Source of the DNA: Anticarsia gemmatalis
Lineage: Eukaryota > Arthropoda > Insecta > Lepidoptera > Erebidae
Direction of reading: 5' to 3'
NCBI RefSeq assembly: GCF_050436995.1
Contig: NC_134745.1
Span: 3,968,001-4,032,000, forward strand
DNA length: 64,000 nt
Position 1 is the first letter of the stretch. Every line of letters starts with the position of its first letter. Below, in pieces: positions 33,345-46,440 of this stretch. A model generated the notes under the pieces. It worked only from the letters and a program-made list of their open reading frames with translations. It was not told the origin of the DNA and made no database searches. The position numbers and the translations under genes were made by a program.

Positions 33345-33358
33345 TTATACGAATCGAG
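33345..33358 (+). repeat. Target-site duplication, right copy
   Basis: This is the second exact copy of TTATACGAATCGAG, at the tail end of the insertion 33257-33344. Confidence 0.9.
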
Positions 33359-35351
33359 CTTTGTAGTTAATGAGTCCTTGTCACACTAAAATACAATTAC
33401 ATTTTTGGTGTTTATACAGATTTGTACAGATTTTACCAGATCTTTAGACGCCCTATACTGAGATTGAATTATCTTAATTTCAATCGGGAACAATACGTCT
33501 AACTTTAGCCCTGTAAAAAACCACAGAAGTGACTATTTAACAACCGATTCGATAGTATAACAAGCGTATAACACGCCTAAGCAATTACAACATAAAAATC
33601 ACAACCATTTAGCAACACCAATTTATAAGAACACAAGTAAACTCTCACGGTACTACCGTATAAGTGTATAAGGGCTCGATTCGATACGTTTGCAAGGGTG
33701 TAACGGATTGTGAATCGAACTTTTTGTTTCGATATAATTGGTCGATTGTTGCGCCACAACGCACGTGCGTGATGCAAAGTCGCCTTGAATGCTTTGATCA
33801 TTGTTAGTCGGATGTAGTTATGTGAGGCTTGTTATCGAAATGTTTTAATGGATTTCTTTTACAATGGGAAATATGGATCTGTAGTAGCAATACTGCAATA
33901 GTGATGTTGTATACAATGATAGATATTAGTAAAGTTTTAATGGATCGATGTCGAAATACTCTATATGCGGTATTCTTAGATTTAAACTATATAGGCAGGA
34001 TAAGAGCTTTTTAATGAAAAGGTCAGACAACTTGGACACCAACTTGAAGGATCAACGTAGTACATTTAACGATGGAGTAAAGTGTAAGATTTTGGGAAGA
34101 ACCTTTGCAAAGCAACGGCATACGCTACTTGTCCTGAAACAGGAGGCAATGATAGTTGCTAAAATCACTTGCTAAAAGTAGCTCATAAGACCACACTTTC
34201 TGCGTAAAATTAACACTACATTTTACCGGACCTAATACTATTATTTATATGAACAGCTGTTGTCCATATAAGAATATATGAGGTAAGTGGGTCAGAGTGA
34301 AGGAAATTCGTACTAAGCATTATTCATCAGTAGTCTGGACACATGCCACGTTTGTTACGTTACGCCACGACGCTATGCACGCTACAAACATTACAGCACT
34401 GTGTCTGTCTACTTGTGTTAGTATGCATTTGGTAGTGTATGAGTGACTTTTCCATAGTTCTTTATAGCAGCCCATCAGGAAATAAAATTATGACGCAATA
34501 AGAGAATCCACATTTTCATACTAATGCAATAAATGCTCTGTGAAGTCAGTTCGTATCGCTTTCGGGGCTTGGTAAAGTTAAGCTTAAAGATATAGGTATG
34601 TTGTTGAAAACTAGGATATTTAAATCGTCTCCTATTGGACTATAAAGGAACGCCAGGAGCCACACGGCGTCAGCTAGTCTTTGATAAGACATTCGTACAA
34701 ACTTAAATCAGCAACATTTTCTTAAATAATTGCAGATTCTACTTTAAATATTTTAACTTCAGAACAAACATTTAGCTAATTGGTCAGTCACGAAGCAGTT
34801 TTAACATTAGACACTAATTAAACCTTTGATTTCTCACCAGATATCCTAGAATTCTAAGAAAAAAAATGATCTCATGACTTTATTTAAAGAACCTAGTCTG
34901 AAGTCTTTATCAATAAGTTTTATAATAGACGATGGTAATTAAGATACGGCCTGTTAAGGAAGATTAATTACTCCATTAGATGAAGTCAAATGTCGAGTTA
35001 ATTAGTATTAACGCGTATGCAACCTTGCATGCATAGACTTTATGCTGCAGTAAAACAGATAGTTCGTGTTTTTCATGATTAACGAGACTATAAATAAAAT
35101 GTAACTGCGTCTTCCTCGTGAAAGTTTGCGGGAACAGTTTTAGTTTCGGTTGACACTTTTATGTGTTGTTCTAATTAATCGTAGGACGGTAGGTTCGTTC
35201 ACCATTTTATATTAGGCGATAATAGCAAAGCAAAATAAAATGTTCTTAATTCCAATTTTTTATTTTATTTCAATGGAAGCCCTCTGGGGTATTTTAACAC
35301 GCTATTAAGAAAATATATGAAATCTCTAACTGTAGCTTAACTTATTTAAAA
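33359..35351. other. AT-rich non-coding stretch
   Basis: No supported gene. A word ending CAGCTAG|T near 34677, preceded by an ACGCC/GGCGT stem, hints at an eroded Helitron 3' end, but the interior is not recognisable. Confidence 0.5.
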
Positions 35352-35608
35352 CTAGCTGATCCGCGCAACTTCGCTTGCGTCACATAAGAGAGAATGGGTC
35401 AAAATTTTCCCCGTTTTTGTAACATTTTTCGTTGCTACTCCGCTCCTATTGGTCGTAGCGTGATGAAATATAGCCTATAACCTTCCTCGATAAATGGACT
35501 ATCTAACACTGAATTGAGAATTTTTCAAATCGGACCAGTAGTTCCTGAGATTAGCGCGTTCAAACAAACAAACAAACAAACTCTTCAGCTTTATAATATT
35601 AGTATAGA
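35352..35608 (-). mobile_element. Non-autonomous Helitron
   Basis: On the minus strand the element begins TCTATACTAATATTATAAAG, followed by a TTTG microsatellite, and ends GTTGCGCGGATCAGCTAG. It is flanked by A on the 5' side and T on the 3' side. The CGCAA/TTGCG hairpin precedes the terminus. It is a full-length member of the family also seen at 37850, 45894 and 61297. Non-coding. Confidence 0.88.
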
Positions 35609-36732
35609 TTACCTACGAATTATAAAAGTAATAAAACATGGTATGAATTAAATAATATATGCACATTATATAATGCTTAATCACGCCCAATCATTACCAA
35701 TATGTCGGCAATCGATTCGAAATATAAAACTGCGTTACCATATTTATAGTCATTTGAACAACTTTGTTTATTTTTGACATAAAACCATTTATCTTAAGCC
35801 TTAAGGAAGTCGGCTATCAAAAACATTCCGGTAATAATTTATTAGCTATTACGTCTATTACTCGAAATTGTCCAGTCCATATAAAATTCTAAGCCGCCGT
35901 AAGTCCTTGCCGAGTTCCGTATTACCTTTTACTGTAATAAAATGTCGAAAAACATTCGATAACCACGAATACAATGAATGTGACTGTAATAATTTCATGT
36001 AATATCTTATATTTCAGCTGAAAACTATTTGGCAATCATAACTTGTAGTTTTGCGTTACTGAATTGGCTAATAGTGCAAGATTGAGACGTTATAATATTA
36101 TCAATGAGAAGTTTAATAGCTGTTATATGAATTGTAATTAAAATGTACCAATCTACTGGATGCATTTTTTGTAAATATGTTGAAATGCATTTTAGACGCC
36201 GCGGAAATTGAAATTATTGCGGCAAATATTAATCATAATTTCTGTAATAATTGATTGAATTTGCTCCGCGAGGTCAGTGACATGGATAGGCTTCAACAGG
36301 TGCAGCCAAAATTCAGAATAACAAAAAATGCATGCAGAAAATTGGTACATTTTCATAACAATGAAGCTAAATATTTAAAAATGATGTACAAAAGAAGTAA
36401 TCCGAAGTGCGTTCCGTAAAGCTGTGAACTTTAAAACTAGCAATTAATATCAAAGTAAATTGCCTGTATGATGCTAAAAGCAGTGAATTAAAAATAAAAC
36501 GAATAAATTACACTCATCACATCAAAAGAAAAATGGATTTACACATCCCACCAACAAAAAAGACCCCAAAGATCACTTGAAACAATTGCTCCAATTTTTT
36601 GCTGCAGAACAGGACCTGATCCAATTTTCGCTTGTCTAGAAACATTTCCTATATCTATCTCTGTCACACGACCGCACGTTATTGTCAAGGTCATATAAAA
36701 TGGCTGCAAAAAGCAAACTTGTCGCTCGGAAA
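35609..36732. other. AT-rich non-coding stretch
   Basis: No gene or mobile element was recognised. Confidence 0.55.
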
Positions 36733-36956
36733 TCCTACTAATATTATAAATGCGAAAGTTTGTGAGAATGTATGTATGTATGGATGTTTGTTACTCTTTC
36801 ACGCAAATACTACTGAACCGATTACGATGAAATTGGTATATAGGTAGCTGAAGACCCAGAATAACACAAAGGCTACTTTTTATCCCGGAGTTCCCGAAGG
36901 AACGCGGTTTACAGGACATGGATTTCCACGCGGACGAAGTCGCGGGCGGCCTCTAG
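36733..36956 (+). mobile_element. Non-autonomous Helitron, second subfamily
   Basis: The element starts TCCTACTAATATTATAAATG then CGAAAGTTTGTGAG after an A, and ends GGCGGCCTCTAG before a T. A CGCG-GACGAAGT-CGCG hairpin lies near the 3' end. The interior carries TACTGAACCGATTACGATGA and CTTTTTATCCCGG, words common to a widespread lepidopteran Helitron-like repeat. It shares the 5' start with the family at 37850 but has a different body. Non-coding. Confidence 0.82.
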
Positions 36957-37849
36957 TCATAAAATAATGTGCACAGGATATTAGATGATTTGTGACGGCT
37001 AGTTTATAGGCGTTGATTGCTGTGTAATTGTTGTTTATGATTAATTTATGAAACTAATAAGGAAATAATAAATAATTAAGAAAGAATGTTAGTGTCTGGT
37101 GCTGAAACTGCTACATATTTTTGAAATAGCAACACAATATTTTACTATAAAAGTCTTATAACGCTCTAATAAAGATCCCTCACGAATCATAATATGTATT
37201 ACGACTTGCAAAAATGTCCTAATTTAAAAGTACTTACAGACCAAAAATACATAAAAACTATCAACAACTTTAAAGTCTTTACGTGCTCCTGTTCAATGAT
37301 CAAGTTAAGAGAAATGAGGCCCGTATAAAATATAATTGAAGTGAGCACATAGCACTGTAAATAACTGCATAAATGATCATATTAAAAAGATTGATTAAAC
37401 ATGAATACAATTTAATTTAATTAGAGAATTAAACACGAAATAATTGAAATCATTAATGTTACCTTGCTAATAACCTTAAGAATAATTATAATCATTAATA
37501 ATTATATCAATAGCGTTATAATTAGTTGGACATTTATCGACACCTTTGCAAGTAAATGTCTTTAATGGCGGTCAATGTTGCAATCAATAATGTCGTCTAT
37601 ATGTCATGTGTTATTGATTATAATGTTTGTGGGACAATTGCAATTGTCAACGGCATTTCCATTCTGTGTGCAATCAAATCGGAACTTGTGATTGCGTTTG
37701 ATCTGATTGACTTCTTGCGTCAAGGGTTTTTGTACAGTAAATACTTTGTTATTTGAAACTCTCCGCTTTGGTGGTATGTTTGCTTACACCTCATCTTTTG
37801 TTTATTGTCACAAATAATTAAGTAATCATCGGAGCGTTAGTTGCTCAAA
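36957..37849. other. AT-rich non-coding stretch
   Basis: No gene or element was recognised. A 66-codon plus-strand frame at 37556-37756 has a hydrophobic look, but there is no supporting context. Confidence 0.5.
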
Positions 37850-38129
37850 TCTATACTAATCTATACTAATATTATAAAGCTGAAGAGTTTGTTTGTTTGT
37901 ATGTTTGTTTGTTTGTTTGTTTGAACGCGCTAATCTCAGGAACTACTGGTCCGATTTGAAAAATTCTTTCAGTGTTAAATAGCCTATTTATTGAGGAAGG
38001 TTATAGGCTATATATTGTCACGCTACGACCCATAGGAGCCGAGTACCATTGAAAAATGTCACAAAAACGGGTAAAATTTTGACTTATTCTCTCATATGTG
38101 ACGCAAGCGAAGTTGCGCGGGTCAGCTAG
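37850..38129 (+). mobile_element. Non-autonomous Helitron with duplicated 5' end
   Basis: The 5' end carries TCTATACTAA twice in a row (37850 and 37860) before TATTATAAAGCTGAAGAG and a TTTG microsatellite. The 3' end is a CGCAA (38102-38106) / TTGCG (38113-38117) hairpin, eight bases, then CTAG (38126-38129) and T. The same doubled start occurs at 45894, so it is probably a subfamily trait. Non-coding. Confidence 0.88.
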
Positions 38130-40068
38130 TATTTACAATATATCTTATTGTCAAATTATCATTTTCCAATCTTGATAAGAATAGAAATTAATTTGTTCAC
38201 ATTTTAGTTAATTTTAGCATGTTGCTTGAAATCTATTTTAGAAAAAATGTACTTTATAGAATAGATTTCATGTCATAACCACAACTCACGTCAATTTTCT
38301 ACTTCACGAGGAAACAAACAACAATTATATTTTCAATCCATTCAAAAGTATCATAACAAAAACCAATCTTTAAAACAATACCTCTATCTCAATAGAGTAA
38401 ACAATACAGTTTGTAGCAATCGATCGAGGCGGGCCTCGGTCATGAAAGATTATTGTTAACAGCCCATTATGTTAATACTCCATTATGAAACGAACAATAT
38501 GCCCCAAATAATATTGTTGCATAGTAATTGTAAGCCCTACTATGGAAAGCGAGTTTGTTAATCGAAAGTACGAAATTTTATTGCGTTTAAAACTCGATCG
38601 AGTTACAACATTAATTTTTCGAGTGTGGATGTTGCTAAATTGGCGACATGTTTTATAAATTGTAGCAATTGCAAAATTTTTGCCTGGATTGTTACGCATG
38701 TCTTTTAAGTGCTAAATGCCATCTGTGGCTTTAGTACTTGCAAAACGATGTTCAGATTGTGGTGTTAATCGTGTCGTTTACGTTGTTCAGGATGTTGTAT
38801 ACAAACTCAAATATAATAATTCTTAAATAAAAATAATACCGCATTACACATGTCATTTATCAGGCGATGAATAACAGCATAATGAAGAATCACTCTAGTA
38901 GCGCTATCTTTCATATCCATCTAAAAAAAACTTCAATTTACTAGACCCATGACCGTCATATTAAGTATTAAGCATAATCTTAAACAGTCCCATCGCTTCA
39001 ATTGTACTATCAGTATCACAATTCACAAAAAAATATCAAACAATACAGTCACACGCAAATTAAACCCACCTAAAAACATTACCAGAAAATCCACGAAAAT
39101 GGAAACTAGTCACGTTCATTCTTGCCCTGAACCACATCTTGAAGGACGTGTTAATTCTCACAGCCAACCTTTACCCCACGGCTTACTCAAGCCTTGCCCA
39201 TTCAAATACAAATCACTCATTCTGTACCACGCTTTATTCCCTCGGCCGAACCATTGTAGGTAGCTTCATACAATTAGTTATAGACATTGATTTGCATACG
39301 CCAATCGTTTTGTTTGTTCGGTGAAGTTGCAGAATGTTTTTTTGTTAATTGGTGATTTGTACTTTTTACGGAGAATAATTTACAGTGTTCTGAAAATAAA
39401 TAGTTTGTATTGGGTGTCTTTTCAAACGTGTACGGAAGAATATGTTGTTGTATTATAGCATTAAAATATTTATTTTATTCACAACATTATTTAAATCAAA
39501 TAATTGGACACATCTTGAGTCTCTGCCTAATCCTGTAAGATCAAGACGTGATGTTAAGTATGTATTTAGACAGATAAATTCCAAAAAAATACAGTTGCAA
39601 AGAGCTATTATCTAGGAATAATATCTTGTCATTTCGATTTGTAATAACAAAAGATCATGATTGTTGTACCATTTCGCAAATGACTACAAAGTCGTGTACC
39701 AATTGGTATTCTACGAATGCTTTGATGGAAATCTGTCATCAAATTGCGCAATCTTAACACCTCTATGCCTATATACGTATGTATATCTACAAAACGTGAT
39801 TATAAATTCTGTCGGTAAGTCAGATTATAATCGAAACTGTAGGCGTAATTTAATATGTTCTGTATGTACTAAATCTAAATGTTAACTGACATTTAATATA
39901 CAAACCAAATAGGAGATTCGAATCAAGTAAATAAAAGTATATGTGTAGGTTTGTGGAGTCATTTTAATTTGATCATCTATTGTCTGATTTTAATATTTTT
40001 CCGAGAACACAACGATATCGTTTAAAATATTTCATTTTGGTTATTAAAGGCAAGATTGTGGACCAATA
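38130..40068. other. AT-rich non-coding stretch
   Basis: No supported gene or element. Open frames at 38949-39324 are moderately long but overlap one another in different frames and have no recognisable domain. Confidence 0.5.
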
Positions 40069-40212
40069 GCTAGATTTAATACCACTTTTGACAACCAGCT
40101 AGTCTGAAAAATCTGATCAGCGTCTCTGGCGGACGCCGTATTAACTATTTTGTAGCACATTTTAAGTGTCAAAATCTCGTTACTCTATATTACCAACTGT
40201 AGATAATCGTTC
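40069..40212 (+). mobile_element. TA-flanked MITE, diverged copy
   Basis: The core CTGATCAGCGTCTCTGGCGG ... CATTTTAAGTGTCAAAATCT matches the MITE at 57166-57343 and 58485-58660. TA dinucleotides flank the ends (40067-40068 and 40213-40214). The terminal inverted repeats are worn. TA targets suggest a Tc1/mariner-type source of transposase. Non-coding. Confidence 0.65.
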
Positions 40213-41024
40213 TACTGAGAGGAGAGCTTCGCACCAACTGTGTGCCATTAAATATTAAAATCTTAATTCATTGTACACAAGATTGACTGATAAATACTCT
40301 TCCGTTCTGAAAAGAACCCAAGTGAAAACTGATTCGCTAATTTAGATGTGTCGTAATTTTACATTAAAATTAGTGAAAAAAAAATTTAAAGTCTCAATCG
40401 TTAGTACGGAAAGATGCAGGTGGATAGATTACAGACATATCAATAAAATATAATGCCTAAGCTCTATAAAAATGTAACACGCACTCAAGGTTTCACCACG
40501 CAATTAATAGCTCCTTTTAAGATTTATTGCCTCGGCTACCGCAAGCCTGATCCATATGAGTTATTTAACACAATAACTAAAAAAAATAATGAAGGTCATG
40601 ATCTCTTTATCGATTTCGAATGCCTAACAACCTTTAAACGCATTTATTCATATTAAAACGTAATATCGCATATAAAATTGAAATATAATTAACAAATATT
40701 TTAGAAGGACGGTAATAAAATAAAATTCGTGTTGAAATAAAACTGTATAAAAATTGTCAGATTATGAATTAATTACTTTAGTTATAAGTAGGTAGATAAA
40801 GGTAATTAGGTGCAATTATGAAGGTAACATATTTTTGACAAGGTGACGCTGAGAGTAGGTAGTTTGAAAACTTTGTCAAACACAGGACACACGATAAATT
40901 GTGTTATTAAGTTCAGTCCACATTATAAGGTTAAATTGTCGGCTGTCTGAATTTGTTATGAAAAATATAAAAAATCTCAGCAGAAACCACAAAGGGAAAC
41001 ATATTTGGGGGGCTATCGCGTATT

Positions 41025-41289
41025 TCAGTTGACAACTATTTGAAGGCCACCATGCTGTACTTTGTTTTATTCCTTAAATTATAGTGATGAATACGTTACG
41101 TCAATGCAGCAATGTACTGTAACTTGAGGAATTTTGTATGAAAATCTGATCAGCGCCTTCAACGGGCATCGTAGGAACTATTTGGCAATACATTTTAAAT
41201 GTCAAGCTTTGGACACGACAGTACCAACTGTAGAGAATCGCTCAACTAAACAGTAATCATAAACTTTACATACAGTAGTTGTCAACTGA
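41025..41289. mobile_element. Palindromic element with 14-bp inverted ends, MITE inside
   Basis: TCAGTTGACAACTA at 41025-41038 is exactly reverse-complemented as TAGTTGTCAACTGA at 41276-41289. The interior (about 41122-41246) contains a copy of the TA-flanked MITE core (AAAATCTGATCAGCGCC ... CATTTTAAATGTCAAGC ... GAGAATCGCTCAAC). It is either a nested insertion of one MITE in another or a longer variant of the same family. No target duplication outside the outer repeats is evident. Confidence 0.55.
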
Positions 41290-43451
41290 GGTACCATATA
41301 AGCTCGCTGGACATATTTAGGGAATAAAGCCAAAAGTTTTGACTACTCTATTTATTTTCAAACACAGGTAACCTTTTAACGCCTAACATATAAATAATCT
41401 GATTACGGTTTTATAGTTTTACGCAGCCTACAGATCGTGTCCGTTCTTATTCTTACCTCCAGGGCATCCGTGTATGTTCTTAAAATAATTAATATATTAG
41501 GTACGGATTTAGCGCGTGGATTTTGGCAAAAAATGTCCTTAAATTCACTTACACAACTTTGCACTCTATAATTAGGAATAATTCCTATAATAATCCGCTT
41601 TGATGGCTTTTGACACTTCAACAAAAAATAACCTTAGCTAGTCTTCAAAGATAATATAATAACTTTTATGAATTCGAATAGAAAAAGCATCTAAGTCTTC
41701 AAAGATAAAATAATAACTTATAAAGCCATATAAAAAAGCAACGTTCATATTCTTATTGAGAAATTAACATATTTTTCGTATGAGTGAATTTTATGCTAAG
41801 TTCTATCATTATGTCTCCTTGTCTCATGTTTTTTACTCTAAATCTAAGGATGCAAATAAAACGAATAACGTTTTTTACATAATATTGTGTTGCTTATATA
41901 CTTTATTTCTTTTTCCAGACCTCTTGCACCGCTGATAGCTGTCATATGGAGACCAACCACGATCCGAAAAATAACAAATAAGATATAGCTTTTTATCATG
42001 CTGAGGGCAAATTAACATGCGTGCACAGTACTCGTCTAGATAATATTCAAAGTAATGAAATATCGAAGCACAATAATGTACCAACGTTAATTTCAAACTA
42101 GTACACAAAACTGAATATTAATCACTAAGTGACTTGTAATCTAACACTCGAACCAATTTAAATAATTCTAGAACGAACGACCTTTACAATTATATGTATG
42201 TATAAATAATATTAATATACTGTGAGAACCAGCCGCATATTCTAACTGAACTGGACACTAGGCTCGTAAAAACCATTATACAAAGACCTTCCCCGCCTCC
42301 CTTTGTTTCAGAAAACGCTTATAAATAAAGGGAGTGTTACAATTATCTAAAGGTCAATATAAAATAGTCGACAAAGTAAGTCCAGTTTGATTAGTCGTAA
42401 TATCAAACGCCTTGGCATTTGCAGAATTGGTTCAGCCGTTGACGCATAGAACTCGAAGATTGATAAGTGTACCCAAGAATAACGTCCTCGATCAAAGTTA
42501 GATAAAACAAACTTAATTGCAGCAATAAGTCGCCTTAAGGATATTAATGAGATAATAGGTTTTAAAGTGGTATTAAATTGCATTATGCACCATTTACATT
42601 GTGAGTTTAACACTTTGATTTGAATACCTTGCACGTTTCCGGAGTCCTACATTCGCTTAGGCCAAAGGTTCCGGACGGGCCCACAAGTGGATGCTAAAAC
42701 TTTTCATGGAGGGTGGCAGCGAGTTCAAAGGCAATTGAAAAATGTGGAAAAAATTAAAACTGACTTAGCTATTTAATTATATAAAGGGGGCATTCGAGAT
42801 CGTAGTCCATAAAAGGATGGGAACCTATGGCTTAAACGGTTTGAAATTACAACTTTACTGATTTGCACTGTCTGAAACCTCAGGCACATCAATGAATATA
42901 CCATCATACAGTCCTGTAGAACAATAACTCTTTGTCAAACTTGAGAAGTTGAGATGCAATTCAACAGTCTTTTGTCTAAAGCCTACCGTCTCACGTAATC
43001 GTTTGCAATTCAAGACCTATTCAGACCACATACTTACATAAACGTACTAAATATTGCACAACACAGACTTCATTGTTTTACGCCCCAGGAAGCCAGCACA
43101 AGCACTGATTAATTTTACTCGATCGCTACAACAAATAGTGTATTGTACTGACCATTGAAAATGTCTATAAATCTTAATCACATAGACATTGTGACTAGAC
43201 CTTGTCTGAGGCCAGGAGTACAAAATTATTGGGTACGTCAATCAATGTGTCCGAATGTGTACATTGTCCCGCCTATTGTTCGTGAGTTTACAGTTTAACA
43301 TCAGTATTTGCAGTTTATATTGAAGAAGGTAAGGGTTAAGTAAAAGATAGGGCGTTTTCTTACTACGATGAAATCGACTACCGACTACCTAACTACCGAA
43401 AAAAGATCTGAAAATGATCAACAAATATTGTAGAGAACCAATAAAAATTTG
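41290..43451. other. AT-rich non-coding stretch
   Basis: No gene or clear repeat. A short GC-richer patch at about 42640-42720 (GGTTCCGGACGGGCCCACAA) is unexplained. Confidence 0.5.
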
Positions 43452-43535
43452 CTACAGTCGGTACTATCGAGCATCCATTTGACAATTAAAATGTAATTCA
43501 AAATTACTACCTGCAAAAGCCGCTATCAATGATTC
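43452..43535 (-). mobile_element. Eroded TA-flanked MITE fragment
   Basis: CAGTCGGTACTATCGAGC and the following CATTTGACAATTAAAATGTA correspond, in reverse orientation, to the 3' part of the MITE at 58485-58660. A degraded core (GCCGCTATCAATGATT) follows. The far end is unrecognisable. Confidence 0.35.
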
Positions 43536-44767
43536 ATTTTCTTTCCGGGGCCACATAAGGGTCTTCTAAAAACCGGCATGGTTTAACATCATCTTATCAT
43601 CATACTCTTCCAATAATTACACAAAATAGTAAGGAAGCCATAAAACTTCAAGAGCCATGTCAAATAATAATCATACTTAATGCAAAGCTGTAAATAATAA
43701 GCAATCAAAACTAAATAAGTAGACGGATATGTTTCACGTATGACGTCACAAGACGGACGTATTGGTAAAATTTCCAACACGATCATGGTATAACCTTGCA
43801 CAGTATTAATTATAACGGAACGACTGTCATTTCCTTCATGTAAATTCAACAACATGATGATAGTAAGGATTTGGAGGGCAGACTATTACGGAAGGCCAAG
43901 AAATATTATGAAAACAAAATGCTGATGCAATATCATTTCTACAATCGAACTTCAATAAATCTGTATTTAAAGCTTTTGTTTAGCAAAAATATTTCATTTA
44001 TAAATACATACATGACTGGTAGAGCAGTAAGTAGTTTTAGATAGAAGTAACTTAAAAAACTAAAAATAATGTATACTACGATGTCAAATTTAATAAGTAT
44101 ATCTATTATAACTGAAACATATATACGCAACATACAACACTAATATTTCCTGTCACTACCGGTCAATTTTCTCGTATCTAAAATCATTCAGTCGACTTAA
44201 TAAGCTTGAACATATTGTTAAAACTAGCAGTACTAACGAGCAGTCGTGTTCAACCTATGTCAACGAAATTAAAGCAAAAACTGATAAACTAACAAAAACT
44301 AAGGTACTAACTACCTTTATCTTATGTAACACATAAAACACTTTGACATAACACCGCTCCAATTTAGACTGAACGGTCGGAACGGTCCCGCCTCTTAACC
44401 CAAGGTCTACCACTCACTAAACTCCGGCTGTGGTTTTAGAAAACCTAGCTTAAACTGTACCTATATTGTAAGCAGTTAAATTTATTGCTTCCATAACAAT
44501 AATAATAACGGTCGTGTAACTGTGTAGTTATAATTGCTAAATAAAGATTTCGTAAAGGACTACTGTTGGGTCGGTAATGTTTTGTTTTGTTCGTTCTATT
44601 AGACGTATCCGATTGAATTGCTATGGGACTATCCTATAGCTATTAGATCACCTCATCAAGATAATTTAATAAAAAAATTGAATCAGATTTTAATTACTCA
44701 AACAATTATAGGTTATGGTTATAAAACTTGTTAGCATTGTCGTTATAACAAAATTGCTGTAATATAC
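43536..44767. other. AT-rich non-coding stretch
   Basis: No gene or element was recognised. Confidence 0.55.
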
Positions 44768-44815
44768 CTACATCCACTCTCACAAACTTTCGCATTTGAA
44801 TATTATTATAATGGA
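44768..44815 (-). mobile_element. Helitron 5'-end fragment
   Basis: On the minus strand the fragment reads TCCATTATAATAATATTC and then AAATGCGAAAGTTTGTGAGA, matching the start of the Helitron at 36733. The rest of the element is absent. Confidence 0.5.
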
Positions 44816-45893
44816 CATATAGTACTAATATACACAAAAAATAATTTTAAACAATTAATTCGATTTAAAGAGCTAAGCAAGCTAATGGCAACATGGAACT
44901 AAATGTAAGATTTTTCGTCTAAACATCTAATTTACCAAAGCTAATTTACCGATAATTAGCTTCGATTTAAGGTTTCGTACACTGTACATAAAAACTAGTA
45001 CCCACCACTAGTACATTCGTTAATTCATTTTAAAAGTGTCAATGCCCAAATAAGTTACATCCTAACAAAAAACTGCCTGAGAGCGGACACGGCAACACGT
45101 TACAATTTAAACTAGTGTCCCACATTGCCTACTCATTCATGACTGTGGCAAGAAACTTAATACCAAATAAAATACTACTTGGAATTATAGTCTACTATGT
45201 AACTATCTATGACAGGAATGTATGAGATTTTTATTTAATAATTAAAAATTATTGTATAGTTATGGATTGTCTAAATAGTTCAAATATTTTTGTTTAGATG
45301 GCTAACTATAATTGTCAACAGAAACGGTGTGCTGTGGCGACATGGCGCCGCTATCATTCACCACAACAACTCCAAGTGACGCGGGTCTAGAACAAATTGT
45401 ATTTATTCAATACGACATAATATATAGTTGGTTTGATCCCAGCATCAATCTTTAATATATAATTCACAACGTCCATAGCGCTGAAGCTTGTCAAACACAT
45501 CTACGCAAACAACATTTCTTTTTTACACATAAAAACTTAACTTATTCAAGTCGACAAAATTTGGTACCAAGACTACAAGTGACTTAAAGCAGCAACAAAC
45601 TTGACTGATCAAAAAAAGATTGGTATTTTGTGATTGAACTATAAGTATAGATATCCTACTAATGATTGCGCTACTGAATACCGACGAACATAATCCGTTG
45701 CCTGTAAAAGCTAATTACTTCTATCATCAATTAATTTCAACTAACGGTGCAGAAAGATTAATTGCAGACACGCTCTATTTACTCACTAACACCTTAATGA
45801 AGTAAAGCTAGGTAATAATGACGTAGAATATATGTTTATATTTTTTTAGACAGCATTGTCTTAAAGTAGACCGAAGGATCACGAGATCATCTA
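44816..45893. other. AT-rich non-coding stretch
   Basis: No gene or element was recognised. Confidence 0.55.
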
Positions 45894-46160
45894 TCTATAC
45901 TAATCTATACTAATATTATAAAGCTGAAGAGTTTGTTTGTTTGTTTGTTTGTTTGAACGCTCTAATCTCAGGAACTACTGGTCCGATTTGAAAAATTCTT
46001 TCAGTGTTAGATAGACCATTTATCGAGGAAGGCTATAGATTATATATCATCACGCTACGACCAATAGGAGCAGAGTAGCAATAAAAATGTTACAAAAACG
46101 GGGAAAATTTTGACCCATTCTCTCTTATGTGACGCAAGCGAAGTTGCGCGGGTCAGTTAG
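45894..46160 (+). mobile_element. Non-autonomous Helitron with mutated 3' terminus
   Basis: The element starts with a doubled TCTATACTAA like the copy at 37850, then TATTATAAAGCTGAAGAG and a TTTG repeat. The hairpin CGCAA/TTGCG is intact, but the terminal CTAG has become TTAG (GGTCAGTTAG|T), which should impair 3' end recognition. Non-coding. Confidence 0.85.
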
Positions 46161-46195
46161 TCTAAAATAAATATACTGACATGCGTAGTAATTGT

Positions 46196-46440
46196 TTATC
46201 CGTCTATTTTCTTATGAGGCTAAACCACACGACCGATTGTGTTGAAATTTGCCTTGAAGGTAAAGATAGATAAAGGCGCGGTGGCTTAAAATAACGGTTT
46301 TCAAAAATTAATCCCAAGGTGGGTCCTGCAAACTTACATACGACCATTATTATATTTATTGCAGTAAGGAAACCCGGACACATCAAAGTCGCCTGAAGTC
46401 GCAATGACGGGGCGCTCAACCCAGGCTGCAAAATTATATG
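46196..46440 (+). mobile_element. Possible diverged Helitron-like or SINE-like repeat
   Basis: TTATCCGTCTATTTTC and CGACCGATTGTGTTGAAAT resemble the 'GTCTGT...ACCGATTTTGATGAAAT' block found in many lepidopteran Helitron-like repeats. No TC start or CTAG end can be seen. It lies directly after the Helitron at 45894. Confidence 0.3.

Noticed and set aside
34620..34678. Helitron 3' end (ACGCC/GGCGT stem, CAGCTAG|T)
   Set aside because: Only three bases separate stem and CTAG, and no interior or 5' end is recognisable, so it may be coincidence.
37880..37925. TTTG array as a CRISPR-like or satellite repeat
   Set aside because: It is a simple microsatellite inside a Helitron, shared by its sister copies; there are no spacers.
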